Source: Polyporus tsugae (lineage: Eukaryota > Basidiomycota > Agaricomycetes > Polyporales > Polyporaceae). Taken from it: a DNA stretch of 64,000 nt. This document shows, one piece after another, positions 33,801 through 45,443 of the stretch; positions within the stretch are counted from its first letter, which is position 1; every line of letters starts with the position of its first letter. The DNA lies in NCBI GenBank assembly GCA_024305745.1, contig JAHRBS010000006.1:1614501-1678500 (forward strand). The letters run 5' to 3'. The notes under the pieces were generated by a model. The model did not search any database, had not been told where the DNA came from, and saw nothing but the letters and a program-made list of their open reading frames with translations. Position numbers and translations under genes: made by a program.

Positions 33801-36800
33801 GTCTGGAAGAGCTGCGTGACCGTCCTGTGCCGATGCCGATGCCGATGCCCGCTCCCGTCGACCGCTGGGATGAGTTCTCAGAGCGGCTGCACGTCATCGA
33901 GGAAACCCTCTTGCGCCTCCTCGAAGGCAGTCGCGCTGGTCCTCCAAGACCCGAGGATGAACAGTCGTCGGTCAGCGGCGGTTTGCAGTCGCTCATCGAC
34001 AACATCATGCAAGCGGACCGTGATGCGGACAGGGTGGAGGCACCGCCCACCATTCATGCGCCTATCCCTCGTCAGCCAGGTGCATCGTTTGACGAACAGT
34101 TGATGGAAATTATGATGTCTGGCGCGCCGCCATCTACGCAGTCGGTTCAGGCTCCCCCACCCCTCATTCCGCTCATCTACAGGCCGGGTCCGAGGGCCCG
34201 TCCTCGCAGTACGAGCCCAATCTTTGAGGCGGACTTGACGCCGCGTCCGGGGACATTCCCGGTCACCCGCCCCCCGCCACAACGCGAATCTTCTCGTCCT
34301 ACTAGACGCCCACCTCACCCGCCGCGACCTATGCCGAGGCCAGGTCCGCCAATTGGAGTTCCGCCGTCAGAGACTGAGAGTCTGTCGGAAATTCCTATCG
34401 TAGGTCCTAGTACCGCTGCACAATCTGGTACAAGGCCGCCTGGCACCGACATTGACTTCGATCGCCACGTTCAGGAAGAACGCAGGAGGAGGAGAGGCGG
34501 AGATGGGTTTATGGACACGGTGGGTTAATCGGGTCGTCTGTGACTATTTTGACTGACGAAAGCCTTAACCCTGTTTGCAGTCTGTCCCTTCGCGGCCTAT
34601 GTCTGCACCCGCTGATGTGATGGACGAAGCAGAGACGGGACCAAGCTGGTATCCGCCTGCGACCACGGAGGGGGATCAGCCTTCTCAAGCTCCGGTGCCG
34701 CCGCCCGGGCAGACCTTCCCTCCCCAGCCGCCGCAATTTGTACCAGTTGCTCCCGGTCCGGTGAGTATCGAGATCACTATGCTTTGTGTCGCTCACTGAT
34801 CAGGATTTGCAGACTGTCGTACAGCTTCCTTCGACGTTCAATGACATCCTCGACCTCTTGCGGGTAAGGACGTCCCCTCTTATGTGGAATGAGCCGCCGC
34901 TGACATTGTGCAGGACAACCGCCAGGGACAACTGGCCGGTCTTGAGCAACAAAGCGAGATCATCACTTATTTGCGCGGTCTCAACCAGTGGCTGGAGCGG
35001 GATGTGCACGATCGGCATGCCGAGATCCAGGGCGTGTCGGCGCGTCTGGAGCAGACTCGTGACGAGGTTATTCCCTTGCTGAACCAGATCGCTCAGGCTA
35101 TGGCTATGCGACGAGAAGGCAAGTGTTCCCTGCCCTATGGAGAATCTTTAATATTGATGTTATGGTTTAACAGGTACCCCCGCTGGCGTGGTTCCCCCAC
35201 CAGGTGTTTCCATTCCAGGAGTTCCTATGCCCGGGGTGCCTCCCCCAGGTACTGTCGTTATTCCCCCACAAGTCATTCCTCCCGGTGGTCAATTCCTTCC
35301 CGGTGGTCAATTCCCCCCGGGTTTCCACCCCCAACCTGAACTTGTGCGGCCGTTGTTCCCGGAGGAGCAAACGCCCTCCCCACAGTATCCTGTCATCCCT
35401 TCACGCATGGCAGGGCCTGTATATGACAACGTGCCTGTGATTCCGCCGGGTTATCCTTACCCTCCTGGGCCTGCTCCCCCGTTCCCGATGCCACAGTTCC
35501 AACAGCAAGTGGCTTCAGATGACCAATCATCTGATGTCATTCCACCGCGGCCAACACCGCTCGGTATGTCTCCCACCGACGAAGGCAGCCCTGTAACAGA
35601 CGTAATGGTTATTCCGCCTCCTCACGGTGCTTGGGAATATTCACCTGTTCCCCAACAAGCTCCGCCTATTACAGTGATTCCTCCCCCTGGAGGTGTCCGA
35701 CCGCCCCCACCCGAAGGTCCCACCGTCATTGCTGTGTCCACCGAGAGACCATCGTCTCCCTCGTCCAGCTCTTCCAGCTCTGACCGTCGGCCTCCGAGTG
35801 ACGAGTATCACCCGCAACATACTCCATCGCCTACCGGGCATGCTCTACCACCCGAACATTTCCAGGCAGATGTTTCTAGAATTGGGTCGCAGCACGAAAG
35901 CCCGCCGCCGGTGCAGATACCCGCACCTACTCACACTGCAGAACCTGAGCAGCATACCACGGTCGTCATTCAGCAGCCTCCCCAACTGCCTCAGCAACAA
36001 CCGGCTGCGTCTCCACGACCGGTCAGCCCAGGTCCTTCTGCTCCGGGGACGACGTCCCCTCAGCCGCCAATTATCATCCACCCACCTGCTATGCACCATG
36101 TCATGCCCCCCGGTATGTCTGGCGTGCCCGGAATGTACCCGCCAGGTATGCCTGGCGTGCCCGGAATGTACCCACCAGGTATGCCGGTGCCGACCATGAT
36201 GCCTCCCGGAGTTCCAGGTGTGCCAATGTCGGGCATTCCTGATGTGATACATCATTATCATACTACTTCGGCGCCTTCTTCTCGATCCAGTTCCCCGACT
36301 CGAGTTGATCAACCGCTCCCGCTTCCGCCCTCCGTTACTGTTGTTGGGCCGTCTGCCCCATACACTCCTTCCCGACGGCCATCTGGGAGGTCCCATCGTA
36401 CACGTACTCCATCCCATCATACGCGCACTTCATCGCGCTCGCCTTCTCCTGCACATGTTATTCAAATTCAGCCGTCAGCTGTGAGTCCGACGTCAGGACC
36501 ACTCGTCTACATACAACCTCCGACTCAGCCAGGCGTGCTACCTCCCATGATGATGCCGACCGTCGCCCCGAGTGGTACTGGCAGGGATCATTTCTCTCGC
36601 CCACCGTCGCCCATTGTAATCCAGACATCTCATTCTCCCCCTGTCCATATGCCTCCCACTACACCAACAATCATTCATGCGGGAGATGCTGGCTCCCGGT
36701 TGCCATCTAGGACTCATTCCCCTCGTGATCCGCATCGACCTCGCTCACCATATGATCCTCGCGACAGTCGGTATGATCCTCGTTCCGGACCACGGCCTGG

Positions 36801-39800
36801 GGACCATGGTCCACGTCCTCGAAGTTATGATCCGTATTATGACGAATGGCGACGCCGTCCACGTTCTCGATCCCCAGGTCGATCTGGCCGATACGATGAC
36901 CATAGGGATTCCCGTCGCCCTCATTCTCCCGAGCATTATGGGGATCGCCGTCATTACCGTCCACCCCGAAGTCGCTCGCCAGATTCTCGAGAAGGTGACC
37001 GATCCCATCGCCCCCACTCCCCTGGTTATGAGGAAGGTGATCGTCCGCGTCCACAGCATCGTTCACGACGAGGTCGCTCGCCAGATTCTCGAGAAGGTGA
37101 CCGACTTCATCGTCCCCACTCTCCTGGTTATGAAGGGGATCGTCCGCGTCCACAGCATCGTTCACGCCGAGGTCGCTCGCCAGATTCTCGAGAAGGCGAC
37201 CGACCCCATCGGCCCCACTCCCCTGGTTATGAGGAAGGTGATCGTCCGCGTCCACAACATCGTTCACGACGAGGTCGCTCGCCAGATTCTCGAGAAGGTG
37301 ACGGACCCCATCGGCCCCACTCTCCTGCTTATGAGGAAGGGGATCATCCGCGTCCACAACATCGTCCCCATCGGACTCGCTCGCGGGATTATGAGGAAGG
37401 AGATGGCCATCGCCCCCATCGAACTCGTTCGCGGGAGGAGGAAGGAGATGGCCATCGTACACATCGTCGTCCTCATCGTACTGGCTCACCCGAGTATGAG
37501 GAAGGGGATGGCCATCGTCCACGCCGTGCGGCGCGCTCTGTTGACTCTCGTGACTCTCGTGGCTCTCCAGAGCATCACCCGCATCGTACGTCTCCGTATG
37601 ATGACCGCCCTGGACGTCCTTCGACTTCCCGTCCCGGTCGTCCTCGTACGGAGCCGACGGTGATCACGACCGGGAGACCGCCGACTGCTGTCCATTTCCC
37701 GGAGCATGAGCCTGGCTCTGTGCATATCTCGCCTCCCTCGGAACCGGAATACGAACATACAATTAGTAAGGATACAACTTCAACTGACGAATTGCACTGC
37801 TGATCACAGGTTTTATAGCGCCTCCTCCTCACCTTCCCCATACTTTCGTGCCTTCCCGTAAGTGTCCGAATCTATTATCCGTGCAGCTCATCTTGATATG
37901 TTTTCAGACCCTACTGTGCCCCATGTTCCCCACACCGTGCCTACCCGTAAGTATTCGATTCTATAATCCTGCGGCTCATTTTAACATGCTTTCAGAACCC
38001 TTTGTCACGGAAGGAGATGAAGGTGACCATACTCTCCCAGTCCCTCATCGTTTACCCCCACATGCCCCGTCTGCTGCCGAGAGTTTCCACAAAACACTTA
38101 TGGCTGGACCAGAACATGCTATACCCATACTCCCATCGCATGCGGGTTCAGCTATCGCCGGGCCGCCCCCACCAGAACACGTCCCACACGTCCGTCCCCG
38201 TTCACCTCGTCCTTCAGAATACACCCGTCCCCGTTCACCTCGTCCGTCAGAACGCGTTCGCCCTCACTCACCTCGTACACCAAGCGCACTGGAGTTCCCC
38301 GATGACGATGAACGTACCTTGGAGGAAGAGCCCCACTCTCCGCCCCCCAGGGTTGTCCCCGAGCCAGGCCATGTTCTCGTCGGTCATGACGCACCTGTCA
38401 CCCCTCATCGTCCAGAGGGTGTTTTTCCTTCGATTACGCCCTCAGCGGCTCCTCACGCGCTGCCCGTCCCCGCCATGCATCCGCCTCAGGCGGTCGCCAT
38501 TGCACCGTCAGGCCCAAGCGACGTCGGGCTGGCAGATGCAGAGCAAGAGCGCCAGAACCGCTTTGACGAGTTAGCGGGAATGTTGGATCACACAATCGTT
38601 GATCTGCAGGACGGCGAAGAGAAGCGCGAGCAGAACTACCGCGCAAACGAGGAGGAGCGGGAGCGTATCTTCATCGAGAATGAGCGCAGGCGCGACATCG
38701 AGGCGGAACAACGTCGCGAGGCTGTGTGGAAGGAGCTGGAGGATCGTCTAGCGGCGTTGCCTCCTGGCATGCCTGCAGGCTCTCCAACGCCTCCAGGTGG
38801 AGGATCCTTCGAAGGTGACGTTCCCGCGCCTGAGCCGTCACCAGCACCACCGAGCACTCTCGCCCCCGCTCCCCCCCAAGCTGACGATGCAGCTTCCATC
38901 GTCGATTCGATGCGCGAGGCTGCCTCTCGACACGCAGAGGACATCCGCGAAGTCATCCGTCTCGAGCGTGAAGCCGCACAGGCAGAGCGCGAACGCGCAC
39001 AGGAGCTTGACCAGGCGGAGCGAAACCGGATGCACGAGGAGTACCAGGCGCACATCCGCGCGCTCGAGAATGAGCTGGCCGCAGTGCGCAAGGAGGTCGA
39101 GGACGAGAAGATGGCGCGGGCGACGGAGGAGGCGGAACGGCACGAGCGGGAGCGCGCGGAGATGCTCGAGCAGAACGACATGATGCGCAACCAGCTGGGT
39201 GACCTCACGAACCTTGTCACCGACCAACGGGACGAGATCGCGAGGAAACGCGAGCTCGCGGACGAGCGCTGGGAGGTCAAACAAGTGCGCTGGGAGGAGA
39301 AGGACGCGCAGGATGCTGCGACTCGCAACATGCTTGAGCAGATCTTGGCGAACCAGGCTGACATGATGAACGCGAATGTTGCGTCCAAGGATGAGCTCCT
39401 GGTGGAGATGAGAGAGAGTACGTGTATGGTAACTTGTCGAGGTGCGGCTTTGCTAACGACCGAGTTTAACAGATCAACGTCAGGCGCTTGATGCTATCGA
39501 GCAACAGCGGATTGCCTATGAGGGAACCATTCGCGAGATGGCCGAAGGTAAGTTGTAGGACATCTTCGATTTGAATCAGTGTTTCAACTGCCTTCGTTCA
39601 GCATGGCGCGCCGACTGCGAGCAGCGCAAGATGGAGACCATCGAAGCTGTCAAGGCTACCGCGAACGAGCAAATTCCGTACAACGTCCAAGGCTACCTCG
39701 ACGAGTTCAGTCGGTCGTTGGCCACTGAGGTCCGGATGCTTCTTAGCGAAGTCGGCAAGCTGCGCGAGGACAAGCGAAATCTCGAATTGTGTGTCCCTTA

Positions 39801-40360
39801 TTCCTTCAAATGTCGCGATTTGCAGCTGATTGCCGTTGGTTCATAGCCATATCGGAGAGCTTCTCACCTTCAAGGCCAAGTACGGTCCTGAGGGACAATT
39901 CGATCCTTCGTGGTAAGTATTTCGTCGTGCACTGCCGGGAAAGTGTTTTCTGACGAGACGTCCAGGAAACCGACCATGACTTGTGTACCTGCCGATGCTG
40001 CTCCCGCACCCGAGGCTGCCCCTGAGCCAGAACCCGAGGTTCCTCAGCACGCACCGAGCGGATGGCGCACGATCCCCACTCGCGGGTCGAGGCGTTCGAG
40101 GAGGACGCAGGCTGCACCCCCGCCCCCTCCCCCAGAACCCGTTCCTCCTCCTGCGACACAATCCTGGGCGACGTGGCAACGTAAGTAGAACCGAACCCTT
40201 GTCTCCTTGATTGCCAGAATACTGACTATGTTCTCCTTTAGCGAACCCTGCATTCCAACCATCCCCTCCCATCCAACCCGTCGAGCATCTCCTCGGGCCT
40301 CCACAGGGCAGCCCAGGACTGTTTGGCCCACGCTCTCCTCGCGACTCCATCGTTCGGTAA
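27843..40360 (+). CDS. Giant PH-domain, largely disordered coiled-coil protein (about 3,858 residues)
   Basis: Seventeen exons join without a frame break: 27843-27972, 28038-29533, 29657-30054, 30110-32756, 32822-34519, 34581-34760, 34804-34863, 34914-35118, 35174-37765, 37810-37857, 37908-37946, 37996-39417, 39473-39547, 39602-39788, 39847-39912, 39966-40180 and 40242-40360. Exon 3 (residues 543-674) reads as a PH domain: 'LRIGLLWYLNVHA', 'QALLYPHMLLLSWI', 'FQLLYADGIERL', and the closing Trp helix 'ERVRWVSAIW'. Other parts are Ser/Thr/Pro-rich linkers, a Cys motif repeat (about 1095-1158), short coiled coils (about 1617-1655 and 2204-2272), an Arg/Ser/Pro repeat block (about 2870-3000), and a long Glu/Arg coiled coil (about 3340-3638). 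Intron 8 is GC-AG. A membrane-binding scaffold is plausible but unproven. It could be more than one transcript, although the phase is kept throughout and the inverted copy at 9-13 kb spans the 3' half. Confidence 0.75.
31369..31557 (+). repeat. In-protein Cys motif repeat (S/T-E-Y/F-x-T-A-x2-C)
   Basis: Within exon 4 of the giant gene the protein repeats a motif of about 11-16 residues five times: 'EYETAMLC', 'EYETARKC', 'EFQTVPVC', 'EYITAEVC' and 'EFKTADCKC'. These are the only clustered cysteines in an otherwise Cys-poor disordered region. Role unknown. Confidence 0.7.
32386..32446 (+). repeat. Short tandem repeat coding (S-V-P-I/V)n
   Basis: A 12-base unit of the type tccgtccccatc/gtc repeats about five times and encodes alternating Ser-Val-Pro-Ile/Val. 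It is in frame and lies in a disordered linker of the giant protein; length polymorphism between strains is likely. Confidence 0.7.
36970..37360 (+). repeat. Four tandem ~96-99 bp repeats coding an Arg/Ser/Pro/His-rich unit
   Basis: Exon 9 of the giant gene holds four near-identical units that each start 'RSPDSREGD' and contain 'HRPHSPGYEEGD', then 'RPRPQHRSRRG'; unit two lacks one codon. Decayed half-units ('EEGDGHRPHRTRS') follow to about 37540. The composition resembles RS-type domains. The inverted copies lack this block. Confidence 0.8.
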
Positions 40361-40732
40361 TGGGTATTGTGAGACCTCACGGACTGTGTATGATACGTCA
40401 CGATCTAGTCTGCTATCTTGCTCTCCTCTCTTGCATGTTTGCGAATCTAGTACTTACTATGTTGCTACCTGCCTCACCTACGCTTAAGCCTATGTATTAT
40501 AGACTTGATACGCCTTGTCGATAATGATAGCCCACGCTTGGACGAGCTTGCGGCGGATGTGTGAGCTTGGTGGGACGTCTGTTAGGCGCTCTGAAATGAT
40601 CAGTGTTGGAGGATGATTTCAAACTGGCACCGTTGCATCCTTCACCCGTCCTTCCTCGTCTCCGCTGGCCTTGATCTTCCCCGCACTCCCATTCACGATC
40701 TCAAGGCGTGATAGGAGCATCGCATCACCGTC
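40361..40732 (+). promoter_or_regulatory. Intergenic region, giant gene to zinc transporter
   Basis: 372 bases between the stop codon of the giant gene and the start of the next gene on the same strand. It must contain both the terminator of the first and the promoter of the second. No specific motif was identified. Confidence 0.4.
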
Positions 40733-43244
40733 ATGTCCGCAGGTATGTCTGCCAATGGCGCTATGCATCGAAGGAAGTCGAGCAAGGACGAGGACGAGGA
40801 CAACGCATTCATATTCCCTGCTTCCCCCTCTCTGCAATCTACCCTCGCAACCCAAGGTCTCAACCTGAACGGCGATCCGCCCAGCGAGGGCAGCAGTCTC
40901 GCGCCTCCAACGTCCCGCCCGCGAGTCACGTCGACACCTGCTATCGCCGTGTCCCAGTCCTTCCCTCAGCCTGGACTGCCATTATCCTTCCCTGGACCGC
41001 CATCATCCGCTGGCCCATACCGCACCACTTTCAACCTGCAGCCCCGGCCCCCACCTCTGAACGGTGTATCGCATGGCCACGCGAATGATCGGCACCAACC
41101 ACCAGTTATGCGCCAGTCGCTCTCACTCCCGTCCCCCAACTTGCAAGCGCACTCGCGCACCCGCTCAATATCGGGCCCGTTTTCTCCAATCACTCCTTCC
41201 CCGCTCTCGTCATCCTTTCCTCCCCAGCAACTCGCCATGCCTCCCTCACGTAAGCTCCCATCCTCCTCCACTGCCCCTGAGCTTCACATGCCGACCTCCC
41301 CCATCGAGAACGGCGCGAAGTCCAACGGCGTGCCGCCGCGCAGACACTCACGCATTCACTCGCGCAACCTCTCCATCTTTTTTCCGCGGCCCGGCTCCCT
41401 GCCCGCGACAAGTATCGCGGAGGATGGCACGCAGGAGCTCGACTTCAGCACCGCGCCCCCTTCGGAAGAAGGTGTCCCCGTGCCGATGGCGTCCCCAGGA
41501 GTGGGCCAGCGTACGTTCCGTGAAGGCTTCACGTTCGGTGGCCGCTCGTCCGCATCTGCGTCCGCGGTCCAGCAGTCCCACCCCATCTCCCCCCCGCCCC
41601 CGCAACCGTCGTCGGCAGGCCCGTTGCGGCGCGGGCACCACCACCGGCATTCGGTGTCACACAGCTTCTTCTCGTTCCTCGAGCCCGGCGCGCAGGGCGA
41701 GCCCGAGGAGCTGCACACCCAGCCGACGCCCGTGCCCCTCAGCCCGTGGGCGCCGATATCGCCGTTCCCGAGCCAGCAGTCGGTGTACTCGCTCGACGAT
41801 GTGGCCGCCTCCGGATCTGTGGCTGGAAACGGACACGCTCCTGCCGCCTTCCAGTCTAGGAGGCGCGCAAAGAGCCCGATAGGAAGGATTCGCGCACCGC
41901 AGGAGATCTCGCCCGTCACGATTGGGGTAGGGCTGTGGCAGTTTATCGTCGGTGCGTGGTTGTGGATTACGGGACAGCAGGTGGGGTCGTTGGCGTGTAC
42001 GGGGCTGGGATATTGGGTCGTGTTTGATGCGTTTGGGGTCGCGCTCGGACACGTACTGCCGAACTACCTCGCGCATCCGGACATGCAGACTGAGACGGGG
42101 AGACCGTACGGGTGCGTGTTTATTTGTATGCTGTCGTCTCGTGCGTTGAGCGTTGGAGTGTGTAGGAACGCGCGGGTGGAGACGGTCATGATGTTTGCGC
42201 AGTCGGTGTACCTGATCTTCACGTCCGTGTACGTGTGTAAAGAGACGGTCGAGCACTTGCTGCTCTCGTCGGGGGAAGGTCACCATCATCATCACGGCGA
42301 TGAGGCGTCTTCGGTGTTCGGGTGCGTACTTATCCGTGTTTAGCGGTAGAGGAATTAACGATAGGGCTAGGATTGAGTTCCCTGTTCGCCTGCTATTTAT
42401 TACACTTATTTCGCTTCTGTCTACTGCTCTCTTTTACAACAACCACGCCAAGCTCGTCCGCAGTATGTCTTTATCACGAACATGGTCCCAATTGCGTTGC
42501 GTTCACTCACGCGACCTGGATAGCGGCGGGCAACCACATCCCCTCATTATCATCTCTACTCACAACACGGTCCCGTTATTCCGCATCTGCACTCACATAC
42601 CCGCCCGCTCTCAACAACATACTAACAAATCCCTACACGCTCGCGCCGATAGGCTTTGCGAGCGCAGTCCTCTTTGCCGCGTTATCTCTTCCTCTGTACG
42701 TCGTTCCTATGTCCCTCTACGTTGGCATGCAAAACTAACCCAACCCCCATTTTGGCTTGCCAGGCGACAACACCGGCCGTTCGACCTCATCCTTGCCGGA
42801 CTTGAAACGACAGTAACGTTCAAGCTCGCCTATCGCGCCGCGTTCCAGCTCGGCGCCGTGCTTCTCCAAACTTCGCCTGCACGCGGCCTTGCGGGTGGGC
42901 GCATGGAGGCGTTCCTCCGCGCAATGCGGGAAATTGAGCGTCACCCGCAGGTCTTGCATCTCCCGGCCCCGCACATCTGGCAGCTTACACCGAGCCTCGC
43001 CATCTCGGACGCGGACCTGTACGCGCCAGACGGCGTCAACGCGAACACGAAGGCGGAGGGCCCGGCGCAGAGCTTGGTCGTCACGCTCGAGCTGCACGTA
43101 AGGCACGACCTGGAGGACGTAGAGGTGCTGAAACTGACGAGGTGGGCCTGGGAGCGGTGCGTGCATGCGTTGCATTTTGGGTCGAGGGGAGGGGAGGGCG
43201 GCGAGTGTGAGGCGGAGGTCACGGTGGGTATTGTTAAGGGATGA
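40733..43244 (+). CDS. Zrg17-like cation diffusion facilitator (zinc transporter subunit)
   Basis: Five exons, 40733-42111, 42166-42321, 42371-42462, 42524-42695 and 42764-43244, encode 759 residues. The first 390 or so are a disordered Pro/Ser-rich tail. The membrane part begins near residue 395 ('ISPVTIGVGLWQFIVG', 'TGLGYWVVFDAFGVALGHV') and continues with 'NARVETVMMFAQSVYLIF' and 'KETVEHLLLS', typical of the CDF family. A His-rich loop (GEGHHHHHGDE) follows, then further helices and a cytosolic domain. In yeasts Zrg17 pairs with Msc2 (Cis4 in S. pombe) to bring zinc into the secretory pathway; the match to Zrg17 rather than another CDF rests on remembered sequence pattern and the long N-tail. 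Introns are 49-68 bases and the gene looks intact. Confidence 0.85.
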
Positions 43245-43539
43245 GGGGGGCCCTGAGGGATGATGCAGACGGTTGTTTATGTGGCAGGCATCGCGGAGGT
43301 GTTGCAGTGTGCACGATACCTAGAAAACTATGCTCACGGAGTCTGTGGTAGCTTGTTATACCTGCTAATTGTGTGCTGCTTGGTGAATATTAATATTCGT
43401 GGATGAACGCGGTCTGCCGCGGTCGGTCACCGGTGGCGGAGAGGCGTCGGTCAAGTCAACGTTTAAGTTTAAAATACTCAATAGGAGTCTCTCCTGTTCT
43501 ATCTCTCTCCCCTTCCTCCCCCTCTATCCCTCTCTCGGA
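43245..43539. other. Intergenic region
   Basis: About 300 bases with AT-rich patches (43375-43400, 43455-43475) and a CT-rich leader just before 43540. Nothing else was noted. Confidence 0.4.
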
Positions 43540-45443
43540 ATGAAACAATATCCCATTCCCCGCTGTTTTACGCCTGCTGTCAACATGGTAAGTGAGAGGC
43601 GCCTGATTATTTTCGATATTAATGGGCCTATGCTTCCTGTATGATGTCCTAGACCGTGGCCGATCGCGAACTGGTTGCTCTCGCCAGCGACATCGGAGTA
43701 CTGTCTCGTTTTCTCAGTACGGCGCGCCCAGATTGGAGTGAGCGAACGTTGCGAATGATGACCATTCCCGATCTACTCGACGACAACCAGCCTGAACCAT
43801 TTTCGCACCTCTCGAACCTGTTGAGCGCTCAGTCCGACGCAGTTAATTCAAGGAACACCTGTTTTGGCGCATAGCGGCACAGTGAACCTGCCTCTACCAC
43901 TCATGAGGGTTACATCGCTGACTTGCTGGCCCTCCTGGCCGCTCTGCATCCTAACGAGTTGGGATGAAAGACGGTCGGCCCCCTTTCCCTTCCCTGCCGG
44001 CACAATCTCATCACGTCGACTACTTTTAGATGATCAAGTGGGTCCTCCAGCGCAATCGGTCGAAGTTCCAGAGACGACTCGAGAGGAGCAGAAGGAATTT
44101 TACTATGGGGATCTGTTCGACCTGCTCGAGCGGTGGTCGCCCGCGGACAGCGACAAGATTCCATCCAAAGCCCTCCCGATCTTCGCGCCAGACCAGTTGA
44201 GTGGGTTCTATCTCAAGTACGGGTGGACTGTCCACCCCGTCAACGAAGCCACCGGGAATTTCCAGCTCAGCAAAGATACGGCCGCGCTCTTGATCAACAC
44301 GATAGGAAATATCTGCAAGGAGGTGCGGTAGGTTATGAAGGACGCCTCATTCGACTGGTTGGCGGCCGACTCAAAATCGCTTGTCGACGCTCTCGTTCCC
44401 CTTGGTATGATTCTAAACCAGAAACCCGTCGAGTACCTCTTTACCAGGACCTCAGGCTTGTCGACGCTGCTGCTCCCGAGAGGTATGCTTAAATTTCCCC
44501 GTTACGGGTTTCTCTACTAACACGAGTCTGTAATGGCTTAGAGCATGCAGAGAGTATCTCTCAGGCACAGGCTGACGGTAGGCGTACGGTTCTTCTCTTT
44601 ATCTTCTTTCTCTCATGTGCGGCATCTCAGGTTGGGATCCCCTAACTGCGGACGACTGCAACCTTTCCGGTCACTACGCGTTACGCTACATGCGCATGCT
44701 CATGAGCTGGCCGACAGCCATCTTCCGCTTCTGCTTGCCGTCCCTCGTGGCTCGGCTCATGCCAGCAAAGGTGACCGTCGTCGCCCTCAATTCCCCACGT
44801 ATTGTGGACCAGAGTGCGCGTACTAGAGCTACGCAGTCCATCGTAGACGAGACATTGCATCAGTTGACCCCGTGGGGTTCGAAGGCTTGCGACGCAGCAT
44901 TGAAGTGGATCCAGAACGTCGCGGATATAGCGCCGGAGGAATCAGCTCGCCGCGTCCACGCCGAAGCTGGAACCATGGCCCTTGCGAGCGTGGCATGGTC
45001 GCGCGTGGGATGTTGCGGGCAGAACGAGCTCGACGGAGCATTCTTGGTAGGTGTTAAAGTACATTCTTTGCCATCGTAACAGCGGCTGAGAGGGACGCTG
45101 CTGGATAGGGCATGACGTACGACGTGGAGATCTACACCAGCCAGAGGTGTTGTCACCTGTGCTCCCGGTTGGTTGAGCTCTTGGACGTCCACCATGAGTC
45201 TTTCAAAGACTTGGGTAAGCGACGTCAATTATATCCGCAGATAGTTTGCTGACACGCGGTTCAGATGTAGAGTTTATGCTGCCCGTTACACACGACGTTG
45301 TACTCCCATGGGACCCGCCGCTGTTTGGAATCCCGAAGTCGGTCCTGAAGCGGTTGCGGGATGAGCTTAGAGAGAAGCTTGTTCACCTCGCTGTCGAACT
45401 AGGCAAGGATAACGCGCATGCAATGATCACCGAATGTACATAG
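43540..45443 (+). pseudogene. OTT_1508-type deaminase-like gene with in-frame stops
   Basis: Exons can be followed from an ATG at 43540 (exon 43540-43587, then 43653 onward) through 44631-45046, 45108-45214 and 45265-45443. The catalytic part has the zinc-deaminase signature: 'RRVHAEAGTMALA' (HAE near 44957) and 'YTSQRCCHLCSRLVELL' (CxxC-type near 45148). This layout matches the fungal OTT_1508-like deaminase family. Upstream, a helical region reads 'LLSRFLSTAR'-like and 'GFYLKYGWTVHPVN'. Damage: TAG at 43872 and TAG at about 44329, both followed by coding-like sequence in the same frame, and no matching phase across the junction near 43960-44030. The first TAG would be removed by a 33-base GT-AG intron, which is unusually short. 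Coding-like sequence continues after 45443 to about 46090 in changing frames. I favour a decaying gene. Confidence 0.65.

Noticed and set aside
36677..37663. 328-codon open frame on the plus strand and a 271-codon frame on the minus strand (36707-37522) over the giant gene
   Set aside because: Both result from the stop-free repeat unit of exon 9; the true frame is fixed by exon phases on either side and by similarity to the inverted copies.
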